Below the pieces are notes generated by a model. The model saw only the letters and a program-made list of their open reading frames with translations. It was not told the DNA's origin and did no database searches. This document shows positions 45,081 to 54,517 of a stretch of 64,000 nt of DNA, piece after piece (position 1 is the first letter of the stretch; each line of letters begins with the position of its first letter). Source of the stretch: Oidiodendron maius Zn (Eukaryota; Ascomycota; Leotiomycetes; Myxotrichaceae). Location: NCBI GenBank assembly GCA_000827325.1, contig KN832878.1, positions 1,612,001-1,676,000 on the forward strand. Reading direction: 5' to 3'. A program made the position numbers and the translations under genes.

Positions 45081-46400
45081 CTACTCATCTTGCCAATCCG
45101 AATCCTCACATTCACAATCATCCCCACCATCGCTAGTCAAAGCGTCACGCATCTTGTAATCCAACCCCATAGCAAGATCGTCTTCGTCTTCTGGGCTGCG
45201 TTGTGGGCTACCATCTGCTATCGTAAAGGTTGAGTCGTAAAAGGCCTCGGGTAAAAACGTATCGGAAATTCGCCTTGCCAAAGTAAGCAGCATTGACTTG
45301 CGAAGATATGGCCCTGGTGTGGCCCAAAGGTATCCTCTCGCGTCAACTCGATCTACCCATGCCATGTTTCCCAGCTTCTGCTGGTGGAGAAAAGTAATGA
45401 CATATCGTAGATACAAGTATCTGCGAGCCGGTTGATTGGGTGTTAGGAATTTGAGTTCCCGTCCATCAAGATCCTATAGTAATTGTTAGCTATGTATGGT
45501 TTAGGGAGAGGTGTACTTACTCCCCATTTTGTCCCAGCAGTAATCATATTTGTGGCTATTGACTGGTCTACTAATATGCATCGCCAAACCGCATTTTCTC
45601 CTGTTTTCACCTTATCCGGCACAAGAACAATCCAACCATTATCCAGCCCCCCTTCAATAACTCTGGTAAGGGTGATTCCTACGCGCCGGAATCAGAAATA
45701 TGCTCAATAGGGGTTAAAGAGAAGCAAACGTACCATTGCGAGGCTCTGAGAGGACAGCTTCACGAACGCCAAACAGATAGGCGAGCTCATCGGACTCAAG
45801 AGATTTCGGAACAATATGGGCGCATTTGACTAATTGGGCGGCATGCCATCCAGTGAGATGGCAATACTTTTCACGGTATCCCGAGCTTGTACAACGCTCA
45901 GCGCCATAGAACGAGAGTACTGCCTTCGAATAAGCACTCTGGTCGAATGAACGACCTCTCCTCTGCTTCCTAGACGCAGACATAATCTTCGTCATCAATA
46001 CCGACGAGTATGCATCTTCGATTGCAGAGTATTGCGGCAAGACCTCATCCATATCATCTGAGATTGACTTCTTCTGCCGTTTAAGAGTTATTAATTCTCT
46101 CTCCTTTTGGCTAACTTCCGACTCTAATACTCTCACTGCGTCATTATATTCTCCATTCGTGAGAACCTTACGTTTTTTCGCGATTTGAAAAAACACTCTA
46201 AACTTGTTATTGACTGCGAGATTCGCCGATATGCTCTCAATCTTCGCATCAATAAAATCATAAGTAGAGCTTGTAGCTGACAGTTGGGATAATGCTGACG
46301 CTGCCGATGCCGTGCGCTTGTAGAGTTTTGCCATATTCATTAAGTCGGACGGAGGCACGAGAGAGCCATAGCGGCCGGAAATTGCGGTCTTGGATGCCAT
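45081..46400 (-). CDS. HNH_2-type domain protein
   Basis: Exons 45734-46400, 45521-45678 and 45081-45473 join in phase (introns of 55 and 47 nt) to 405 residues. The N-terminal half is helical, with a probable coiled coil (about residues 80-120, SEVSQKERELITLKRQKKS). The HNH_2-like core follows: CHLTGWHAAQLVKCAHIVPK, then SEPRNGITLTRVIEGGLDNG. AH of the HNH core and the central Asn (RNG) are present, but the third position, normally His in HxxFD, is Glu here (IEGGLD). Many fungal members share this change from memory, so nuclease activity is uncertain. The C-terminus is acidic (CECEDSDWQDE). The gene looks intact. Function is unknown. Confidence 0.75.
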
Positions 46401-46448
46401 AGTGCCGCTGGAAGATCCGAGAAAGGAAAAGTGATCTTCTTGTTATGA

Positions 46449-46583
46449 GCAAAAGTGGTCTCAGTTGTTTCCAGGAAAAAGAAGAAGTGATGTCAGATTT
46501 GTTTCCAAGAAGAGTGAAATGGTATCAGAGCCGTTTCTGGGGAAAAGGAGAAGCGGTGTCCGGCTTTTCAGTAAAAGGGAAAA
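46449..46583. repeat. Imperfect 34-bp tandem repeats upstream of the HNH_2 gene
   Basis: About four diverged units of roughly 34 bp follow one another, each resembling AGTGGTCTCAGTTGTTTCCA followed by a purine-rich GGAAAAAGAAG part. They lie within 50-190 bases upstream of the start codon of the HNH_2 gene, in its promoter or 5' leader. Confidence 0.55.
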
Positions 46584-46602
46584 ACATGCGTTTAAATACT
46601 AC

Positions 46603-47060
46603 AGTACTAAAAATATCACGTAGTAAAATTCGTCACGATAAACTTAATTCTTTGCAAATAAAGTCTAACGTAGTTGATCAGTGAGCTGGTCACCCAATTT
46701 TACTGCAAAAATCACGATTTTAAAACCATAATAACTCAGCCATTTCGTAATATTTTAGTGTCGAATTAAAATTCCCAGCTATTTACCTATATACATTTAA
46801 TATTTAAGCTTAGTTTATTTATCTATTAAGTATCTACCAAGTTATATAAGTTAAGTGACCAGCTCACTGATCAACTACGTTATTAATTAAGAGTATTGAG
46901 TAATCTAATGCGTCACAGCGAACTTAAACTTTGCAAGCAAAACCGATTAATTGGGAGTATCGCGTAATCAAATGCGTCACGATAAACTTAAACATCGCAT
47001 GCAAAACCCATTAATTGGGGAAGTATCGTGTAATCAATTGCATCCCGATCAGTAACCCTA
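46603..47060. repeat. About 64-bp tandem repeats, four diverged copies, split by a MITE
   Basis: Units share TTAATTGGGAGTATCGCGTA, ATGCGTCACGATAAACTTAA and TGCAAAACC blocks. Copies start near 46603 (interrupted at 46667), 46883, 46950 and 47011, the last one partial. The block is AT-rich and carries no gene. The MITE at 46668-46880 inserted into the first or second unit, so the array is older than the insertion. Confidence 0.6.
46668..46880. mobile_element. 213-bp MITE with 26-bp perfect terminal inverted repeats
   Basis: The ends are exact inverted copies: ACGTAGTTGATCAGTGAGCT plus GGTCAC at 46668-46693 and its reverse complement at 46855-46880. Both ends are flanked by TA (46666-46667 and 46881-46882), as expected for a target-site duplication of the Tc1/mariner superfamily. 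The 160-bp interior is AT-rich and non-coding, so movement would need a transposase from elsewhere. Perfect repeats suggest a recent insertion. Confidence 0.85.
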
Positions 47061-47564
47061 AGTAAATGTATAAGAGGTTACAATACAGTGACCTATAATA
47101 AAAATACGCGATTTTCTTAGCAACGCGACTTTTTGCATTTTTTCTCCTTCTATACACTTATAAATACCATTCTAAATGCCAATACTACATTATCTATTAA
47201 GGCCTATAATACCTAATATAGTTAATGTGACGGCACGTGCGTCGCCTGGCTGGAGGAGAGGCGAAAAAAGGGTATTTCCGGAAGGAGGGGAACGCACGGC
47301 GAGCGGTTGCACAGAGTCGGTATAGAAGCTCGTTCCGTTATACGACGGCTTACATTGCCACTATATATTTTCCATTTAGAGTACAAAACAGGATTTTGGT
47401 CTGACTAATTACCAACTCTCTAATGGCTCTTTTCCAAGATTGATCACCTGTTCGCAGCTGCATATAATTGTGCGGAGCCAGAAGAAGCAATGATACGAAA
47501 CAGCCCTACAATTCTATTAAGATGGGAAAGTTGATGGTGGCAGGAGTAAGCTGGTAGAACACTA
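47061..47564. other. Gap before the amine oxidase gene
   Basis: AT-rich, then a GC-richer piece around 47225-47330 with no recognisable gene. Confidence 0.35.
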
Positions 47565-48929
47565 TCAGTTTATTAATTCCAGAACCTCTCGAGCTGCACA
47601 CTGGCCGGAGTTAGCCGCCCCTTCCATATAGCCGTTCCAAACGCTCGAGGTTTCCGTTCCGGCCCAGTGAATTCTGCCAAATGGTTTTCGTAGCCACGGA
47701 CCGAGGGTCGACAATATACCAGGCGCCGGGTTACTAACGGGACATCCGCCAATATAATTTTCGTCCGCCATAGTGTGCTCCACAAACCGAAAAGGCTTTG
47801 CAGCCTCCTCGCCGAAAAGTGTTGTCAAGGTGTTGAGTATAGCATTTTTGCGTTCTTCCTCGCTTCGCAACGACAAGGTCCGAGCGTTATGGCTAACCAC
47901 GAATACCATGAGAACGCCATAACCAGATGTCTTAGGAGAAATATCAAACGTGGCACGGATCAATTCATCTGGGGAGGCTGCTTCGCCAGAAAGGCCCTGA
48001 TCTCGCCAAAAGGGCTTCTTGTAGCACACAAGATATTTCCAGGTAGACCCCACAGGTGAATGTTCCAACAATATACGACGCTGATGTGGAAGAGGAGGGC
48101 TGAAGGAGACTCGCAGCACCTGCAGAGGTGGAATGGCGACAATAACATGACGAGACCTGTAAGTAGTCTTGGTAGTAACCACACTCAAGGTACCGCCCGT
48201 AGGACTGCTCTGATCCACTTTCTCAACAGGCTCTCCTAAATGAACAATATCACCAAGATGATCGCGAATCTTATTGGCAATGGTTTGTGCTCCACCTCTG
48301 ATCAAATGGGATTGTGCACCACTCTCATTCGTGCAGAGCGTTGTAAAGCTAACGCCAGATTTGGCACGAAAGAATGCATGCAAAGCCGAGAATTCCGAAG
48401 TTCCAGCCCCCCATATGATTTCTGCGGCGAGAGTAATGTACTCCCGAGAAGCTTTCGTCCAGCAATTGCGATTGAGCCATTCACCAAACGTCATATTGTC
48501 GAACTTGGCCGCACTGGTAGTATTCCATGGCTCCTCAAGGTTCACAGTAGCGGCTAGTGTCTCGAGTCGTTTGATGAGAAAATGTAGGTCCAACAATTCC
48601 CAGATCGCAAGTGGTGGTATAAGACCTTGGTATAATTTGCGCTGACCGCGATATAGCTGAACAACTTGACCTGTCGTGTTCAAATTGAAAGTTTCAACGC
48701 CAAATTCCTCAGCCAACTTAAACATCCTGGGTTGGTCTCGCCCAAGACAAGAACCACCCATATCTAGATAGGTGCCATCATCATAAGTCTGGGTTAGGAC
48801 CCGCCCGCCAACTCTATCTCGAGCTTCGAGCAACAAGATGTTCTTGCCAGCGTCCTTGAGTTGCTTTGCGGCTGAGAGCCCAGCATAGCCAGCTCCTATG
48901 ATAATGCAGTCGTACAATGTTTCTGCCAT
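47565..48929 (-). CDS. Flavin monoamine oxidase (MAO-N-like)
   Basis: A single-exon 454-residue protein starts at 48929. The N-terminal Rossmann motif DCIIIGAGYAGLSAAKQL and the following LLLEARDRVGGRV bind FAD. The substrate domain includes FGEWLNRNCWTKASREYI. The C-terminal FAD motif is IHWAGTETSSVWNGYMEGA, ending in the helix SGQCAAREVLE. Length and motifs match fungal flavin amine oxidases related to MAO-N, which oxidise primary amines to aldehydes with release of ammonia and hydrogen peroxide. No peroxisomal C-terminal tripeptide is seen (the end is LELIN). Its upstream region contains one copy of an inverted repeat shared with the 56.3-kb region. Confidence 0.9.
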   Translation of the reverse strand: MAETLYDCIIIGAGYAGLSAAKQLKDAGKNILLLEARDRVGGRVLTQTYDDGTYLDMGGSCLGRDQPRMFKLAEEFGVETFNLNTTGQVVQLYRGQRKLYQGLIPPLAIWELLDLHFLIKRLETLAATVNLEEPWNTTSAAKFDNMTFGEWLNRNCWTKASREYITLAAEIIWGAGTSEFSALHAFFRAKSGVSFTTLCTNESGAQSHLIRGGAQTIANKIRDHLGDIVHLGEPVEKVDQSSPTGGTLSVVTTKTTYRSRHVIVAIPPLQVLRVSFSPPLPHQRRILLEHSPVGSTWKYLVCYKKPFWRDQGLSGEAASPDELIRATFDISPKTSGYGVLMVFVVSHNARTLSLRSEEERKNAILNTLTTLFGEEAAKPFRFVEHTMADENYIGGCPVSNPAPGILSTLGPWLRKPFGRIHWAGTETSSVWNGYMEGAANSGQCAAREVLELIN

Positions 48930-49159
48930 CGTAAAGCTGTCTTGATAGGTGCTTAAATTATTCGAGAAAGATAAAGGCTAACAAAATGACGAGGACTTCG
49001 TGAGAATTTTGTGAACATAATTGAGCATGAATGCAGGAAAGAATCAGATCGAATTGTTCCCCCCTTATAGGGACCTTTTATCCTTTTAATTACTAGCTGA
49101 CAAGTTAGTTGTCGGCCTCGGCAATGTGACTTGACGAAATGTGATAAATACAACAGACG
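48930..49159 (-). promoter_or_regulatory. Proximal upstream region of the amine oxidase gene
   Basis: About 230 bases between the start codon and the inverted-repeat copy A. Homology to the 56.4-kb region appears to fade out within the first 50 bases after copy A. Confidence 0.35.
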
Positions 49160-49272
49160 TTAATGCCAACCAATCGTACGGCACTTGAGAGATAAGCGCG
49201 CAAAAGATTGTTAGGCGGATCATATCGCAAAGTAACGCTGACGCGTCACATCAGCAGCCAATTACAACATGG
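49160..49272 (-). repeat. Inverted repeat copy A, in the amine oxidase promoter
   Basis: Read on the minus strand it matches 56288-56398 on the plus strand at most positions. Shared blocks are CCATGTTGTAATTGG, TGCTGATGTGACGCGTCAGC and CTTTTGCGCGCTTATCTCTC. Similarity seems to continue more weakly for some 40 bases on each side. It holds the palindrome TGACGCGTCA. It lies 230-340 bases upstream of the amine oxidase start codon. Confidence 0.8.
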
Positions 49273-50552
49273 TAGTTTCAGGTTGCGAGTTTTCCAGATC
49301 GACTAGTGTTCGTATGCAAGTGAATCAAGATAGAGAGGATATAATAGGCGGGTGTGCTTAAAGCCACAGGACTATTGGGTAGGTATTTCGTCGTTCTTTG
49401 CTCATTTTTGTATTGCAGTGGACCAATCTTGGGTGATGCGCTAGTGACCGATAAGCGCGCTTAGATAAGACCTAGAATTAGCCTAAGAGAGATTGGCACC
49501 GAATCCTTTCCCAATTTCGGTGAAACCGACACCAAGGTGCTAAGCTGACTAATTGAGTTTTGGGCAACAGCAGTCCCTTTTAGTCTTAATATGAACAGAA
49601 GGCATGTTCTTTTACGCATATGAACTGGGGGGGGTGGGGGGGGGGGTGTATGCTGCGCAGCTCCGCCTTGTGAAAGCCATTTCGGATCTATTCATGTCCG
49701 TGTTCTATCGAGGCCAAGGTCAAACGTACTGTATAGAAAGAGCTTAAAAGCCAGCAAAATTCTTTTGCCTTGCTCAGTGGAGGCAATCTGTGGTCTCCGG
49801 CTGCGCACGTAAACCAAACATCTGAATCTGAATCGCCAGCCATGGAGAAGCGAGACGCCGAGTTCGTTCATCGGCATAGGCCTCAAACAATACCACACTG
49901 GAAAGTATATCACTTTTCCCTTCCTCTTCTATAAGTATGGCGGACCAATTCGAAAGCGCTGCAACTATGCCGCAGAAGTGGATGCATTCATGAAAAGGTT
50001 ACATAAATAGGGCTCCCAAACTGTCGACTCGGAGGTAAGAGGAGATAGTACAGGCCAGTGGCCTGTAACGAGTCACAAAGGGGCTAGTTGTCTCCAGAAA
50101 CTCAGTCTTCCATTGCCGAATTATTGCATGCGGTAGATCTTAAACCGACGCATCAACACGTGTTAGAAGCGCCTGAGTGATCATAACCCGAAGTTTCTTT
50201 GGTACGTGGTCAGTAGAGCTTTTATGTCAGTTTTATCATTCAATAATCATTGGCTCACTCGCGTGGCGACTAGGCCACTATGATTCGCATTCGCTCCTAG
50301 TTAGTTGAAGTAACGCCATAATTTCAAATTACGAAACTAACTCAAGTACTTTTACACGATAACTATTCCTTGAAGTGAGTTTAATTGACAACAAATTTTT
50401 AATCAAGCCAGGTATGGGCCTCTTCTAAATTTTAATTCGGGTCCATCCCTTAAATTGGTATCTTTCCTGCAGTATAATTTAGCAACCAGCCAAGCTTCCT
50501 AGCTGATAGAACTGGGAGGCAGTGATAACACGCGAAATAGACTTTGTGGGGC
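49273..50552. other. Gap with a G-run
   Basis: Non-coding. A G8-T-G11-T run lies at about 49627-49647. Short frames look random. Confidence 0.4.
49450..49469 (-). repeat. 20-bp copy of CTTATCTAAGCGCGCTTATC (inverted)
   Basis: The minus strand reads exactly the same 20 bases as the plus strand at 54321-54340. The core TAAGCGCGCTTA is a perfect palindrome. Confidence 0.7.
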
Positions 50553-50997
50553 TCATTTGGTACCATTTTGCTTGTCGTACTGCAGTATTACACGGTACAA
50601 ATCGTACAGTATACAGTCCGTAAAGTATGAGCAAATAAAAAGTGGGGCGTACAGTATGCCCAGATTTTCTTCCGTATACGCACTGTTTGTACTGTTGAGA
50701 ACGCTGCTATAGCCTTTACATGCCCTCTGATATAAAGTAGTGGCCTCGACAAAAGAGTCTCGCTTTGCGAGTGAGTACGACACAGTATACGCTTAATAGC
50801 ATATCCGGATGCTCCTTACTGAGCACCTTCTCCTTTAACGCTGGCGTCTGCCTCTCCATTGCCTCTGCCTCCTTGTACTTCCCCTGATTGTTGAGCACGA
50901 CTGCCAAATTGTTCATAGTCGTCAGCGTGCTTAGATGCTCCTTGCCGAGCAGCCGATGGCAGGTGATCCCATAAGTCTGCTTATAGGAACAAGACAA
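50553..50997 (-). pseudogene. Fragment of a kinesin-light-chain-type TPR protein
   Basis: One frame reads LGKEHLSTLTTMNNLAVVLN, then QGKYKEAEAMERQTPALKEK and VLSKEHPDMLLS. A second, shifted frame continues with SYSLAKRDSFVEATTLYQRA. These are one full and parts of two further TPRs like those at the C-terminus of fungal NB-ARC/NACHT-TPR proteins. No upstream domain is present. The consensus (LSKEHPD) differs from that of the kinase-TPR gene (LGKDHPD), so it comes from another member of the family rather than from a copy of that gene. Confidence 0.65.
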
Positions 50998-51095
50998 TTT
51001 CCCTAGAAATCAATACAACTAGTTTAACGAATAAGAATAAGAAGGTATAGAATCTGGATAATTCGGCTTCGAACCCTGACCTCTCAAATCATTGT

Positions 51096-51905
51096 TCACC
51101 AAGGATAAACTCCATCTTTATGAATCAAGCTTCCCACGTTCTCGTCTCTCCTACCCTGCACAATATCGAGCACAATTTGACCAGAGATTTCCGGATCCCC
51201 AGCCTTTCCCCAGCCAGTCCTAGCCTCCTCACTCTTGCCCCTCAAGTTTGATACCACAAACCCCGGACTCAAAGCAAAAACCTTCAATCCTTTAGGGCCA
51301 TATTCACCAGCCTCCAACACCACAAGCATATTTAGCGCGGCCTTGCTAACTTGATATGCGCCACTACCCCTCACATTCTCATAGCCGGGCCGAGTAAAGA
51401 CCTGCGCTGCATTGCGTAGAAGCGTTCGCTCTCCACTACTCACGTAAATCGAGTATGGATTCTTTGATTTGAAGAGCAAAGTCCGGAAGGCTTCAGAGAT
51501 CATTGCTGGGCCTACCACATTGGTTTCCAGGCAAAGTTTGAATCCAGTTTGCAGATCATGGCCCATGCTTCCGACACCAGCATTGTTTATGAGGACGTCT
51601 AGACGACCAAATTCTTCTTTAACATTGGCGGCGGCTGCTTCGATAGACTTTCGGTCGGTTACATCGAGCTGGATAGTTGAGAGGGTTCCTTTGATCCCAG
51701 TTGCTTGGATTTCGGATTGCGCAGCCTGGGCTTTCTCGACAGAGCGGCTAGCTATGATAACATGGAATGTATTTGATGCTTTGACTAGTACTTTTGATGT
51801 TGCGAAACCGATTCCAGAGTTTGCACCTGTTGAGCGTGTTAGTATATAAGTGTAAACTCGTGATCTGATGTGCTTTCCAGTTATGAGAACGATTGTGGAA
51901 GCCAT
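51096..51905 (-). CDS. Short-chain dehydrogenase/reductase with a suspect splice donor
   Basis: The frame from 51905 encodes 269 residues: IVLITG, then after a 17-residue insertion ANSGIGFATSKVL (the nucleotide-binding TGxxxGIG motif), LDVLINNAGVG, YVSSGE (catalytic Ser) and GAYQVSKAALN (Tyr-x3-Lys). The insertion corresponds to 51 nt (51827-51877) that look like an intron: TACTAAC branch site and CAACAG acceptor. Its 5' end reads GAAAGC, so one T-to-A change of GTAAGC would explain it. Without splicing, the glycine-rich motif is interrupted by KHIRSRVYTYILTRSTG, which should harm NAD(P) binding. With splicing the protein is 252 residues, the usual SDR length. It is either spliced at a non-canonical donor or recently inactivated. 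The substrate is unknown. Confidence 0.8.
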   Translation of the reverse strand: MASTIVLITGKHIRSRVYTYILTRSTGANSGIGFATSKVLVKASNTFHVIIASRSVEKAQAAQSEIQATGIKGTLSTIQLDVTDRKSIEAAAANVKEEFGRLDVLINNAGVGSMGHDLQTGFKLCLETNVVGPAMISEAFRTLLFKSKNPYSIYVSSGERTLLRNAAQVFTRPGYENVRGSGAYQVSKAALNMLVVLEAGEYGPKGLKVFALSPGFVVSNLRGKSEEARTGWGKAGDPEISGQIVLDIVQGRRDENVGSLIHKDGVYPW

Positions 51906-52145
51906 AGTGAAACTTAAGAAGGCGGGGAGCTTCGACTGAAAGTTAATCGGTATGAGAGCTTGCTGTACTAATGTCGCATGTCTAGAGCTGCCCTGGGCTT
52001 TATAAATGAAAATGGAGGATGTTGTTCAGCTTATCGGCAAATGAATGGCCGACTTTGGAGGAAAGCTGGAGTTAGCGACGGAGTTAAGGTATCACGAGGA
52101 ACCTCATATGTTACTAAAATTGGCTTGATACATAAATCTATTAGT

Positions 52146-54110
52146 TTACAAACACTGGAGTATACGCAGATCCCAATCCCTCGCCCTATCCTTCATATTC
52201 GAGCTCACCTTGGTTGTCAATCGACTTAGATTGAAAGAAGTCTCAAACATGATGGAAGAGAGTTTCTTAACTCGAGATACGGCAACACATGACAGTCCTG
52301 GGGAATGATCCTTTCGCTCCAGGTTCAAGACGACCTGTTCCAATGTCAGTCCTTGTGCTTTGTGCACCGTGATAGCATAGGCAGGGTGCAAAGGAAAGTT
52401 CGTGCGTGAACAGTCACGCGTTTTGTACTCGAAAGGCCTAGTGACGGGGAAGATGGGAATGCAGTTGGTGCCGGGGAACCTGGGTCTATCGTAATCATCG
52501 ATTTCTACCATAATCACAGTTGGCATGTCCTTGATAGGATCTTGACCCTCGATCCACACGATATCCCTCGTTGTTCCCATTGACCCATTCATCGAGCCAT
52601 TCTCAACCCAGACATTGTCTGTCAACAGGACCCTAACCCCCAAACAGATCAAAAGTTCGGGATCCAATCCATCAACTTTGTCATCATTTGCTCCCTCTAC
52701 GCCCCGACCTGTATGTAGACCTGATCTTGAGGATAGGCTGTTTGCAGTCGCGGAGGCGCCGGTGATTGTAGATACGGACTTCCTCCAGACGGAAGTAAAG
52801 ACGTAGCGTCATCAAGGATTCTACCTCGTCAGGGGTTAGCTGATTCTGTACTCGAGTATTCAAAAGCCGCCAACTCTGCTGAGATACTTGATAAACCCGC
52901 AATTCTTCGAGCGCGCGGCGGAACTGGAGCGTCTCCTCGTCATCGCCGAATTGCTGCATCAGCTATGCTAAGCAAACTGTCGTATCCAGAGCTCGGTATG
53001 CTTGTTGGCCGGTCAAAAAGTCAGCGTTTCAAGCGTTCGGAAGATTTGAATACATCACCGTCGCTCCAATAGGAGGAAGCTGGTGGAAACCTCCATAGAT
53101 AAGATGTTGATGTCGGCATATAGGTCATTTAGGTGAACTGGGGAGATTTCTTGGAGTCGCTGATCCAGAAGGTCGAGGAATTTGATGCCAATGATCGACT
53201 TCTCATCAATAATCAGGTATTGGCAATGTTTGAAGAGACCCTGCAAAAAAAGATAGATTCGCTCTTAAGAGGTTCCGAGAGAGCCCCTGTGGGGGTATTT
53301 TGACAGGAATCTTGAATAAGCTATAAAGCGTACGGCCGTAGAAGTTGTGAGCTGCGATCCCTGTCGGAGCCGCGCGCAAAACAGGATCCTTCCGTCCTGC
53401 AATGGTAGCCATATCCTCCACTTTCTTACTTGCCTGTAAGAGCACGTAGGTTTTGCCTGTTCCCGCAACACCATCCAGATTAACCCTCAAGTGGGGACGG
53501 TTCCTGCCGGCAAGATAATCGTTGTAACAATTGACGATTAGATTATAGACCATGAGTTGCCCGCCGTTGAGCAAATCACAGAATTCAAAGAGGGGAGAAG
53601 TTGCTCCGCAGGAAAAGCACGCTTAACAACATCCCAAAGCAATCGGCAAGTGGCGCAGGAAGAGTAGGTTGGGATGAGCTAACATCTTCGAATTCACACC
53701 TAACATCCAACTCCTGTTAATACTCTTCGTCACCAGAGCACGATCTTGAAGCCCCCGAAGGAAGAAAAACCGGCACTCCACGATATCACTAGTCTTGTTT
53801 TTTTCGCAGGCACCTCCCAGGGCACACGCGGCATGCATCTGGAAACGATTCATTAAGGCAGCCACCTGCTCGTCGGTAATGCAGATATGAATGAAGGGAA
53901 GGGAGGCCAGGTTCCTGGCATCTGGCGGCCTCGTACTATTTGGATTAACCGCCGTAACTTTCTCTTTCCAGTACTGTGCAAAATCCCCCCGTTGCTCTGT
54001 GGTTCTGGCACCATGCGGCTATAACGTGAGGGAATCGCTGAACATTCTCCCAGGCAATCTTGTGGCGTTCTTAATCTGTGCCATCCGTCCATTGCTCATA
54101 GCGGGGTAAA
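52146..54110 (-). mobile_element. Helitron Rep/PIF1-like helicase relic
   Basis: Going down the minus strand: ENVQRFPHVIAAWCQNHRAT and VAALMNRFQMHA with VTKSINRSWM (Helitron helicase-like region before the helicase, about 54090-53640); then GVAGTGKTYVLLQASKK (Walker A, about 53470) and QYLIIDEKSIIGIKFLD (Walker B, about 53210); ALEELRVYQVSQQSWRLLNT (about 52900); and the C-terminal helicase part GVRVLLTDNVWVENG with AYAITVHKAQGLTL (about 52620-52330). This order is that of fungal Helitron RepHel proteins. The frame changes several times, so the coding region is dead. The Rep His-hydrophobic-His motif was not found. The element's ends are not defined. Confidence 0.75.
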
Positions 54111-54194
54111 TGCCGAATGGAGATCATCCCGTTCGATTACATAACCCAGCCACTTTAAATCTCACACCCATTTGACTAAAAAAGGGTAATTGAT

Positions 54195-54300
54195 CATCGG
54201 GTGGTGTGAGTTTGACATAAGCAGGGTGGTGTGAGTGAGTGTAAGGGGAGCCGTGTAAGGGAGCCTGAGTGTAAGGGGAGCCTGAGTGTAAGGGCCGCCT
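54195..54300. repeat. Short direct repeats GAGTGTAAGGGGAGCC
   Basis: Three to four imperfect copies of GAGTGTAAGGGGAGCC follow each other within about 100 bases, just beyond the 5' end of the Helitron relic. They could be a local expansion or part of an element end. Confidence 0.5.
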
Positions 54301-54320
54301 AGACTTGGTCAGGATCTAAC

Positions 54321-54340
54321 CTTATCTAAGCGCGCTTATC
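54321..54340 (+). repeat. 20-bp copy of CTTATCTAAGCGCGCTTATC
   Basis: Identical to the minus strand at 49450-49469. The two copies bracket the TPR fragment, the SDR gene and the Helitron relic in inverted orientation. Confidence 0.7.
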
Positions 54341-54517
54341 TAGCGTAACTGATGCTACTGTAGATCCCGTTTTGTGGCGGGGTAGAGTGTAACTAAAATG
54401 TATCCCCCAATCGGAGTTTCTCCCTGCACCACTCGCTAACATGGCAACATCTGCAGATGAAATGTCCTCAGATTGGCATCCTTCTCTTTTCTTTTATCTA
54501 CGTTCGCAACGGCCACT

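Noticed and set aside
47220-47330. A GC-rich island starting TGTGACGG between AT-rich sequences, considered as a possible element end
   Set aside because: No matching second copy, inverted end or coding region was found in the window.
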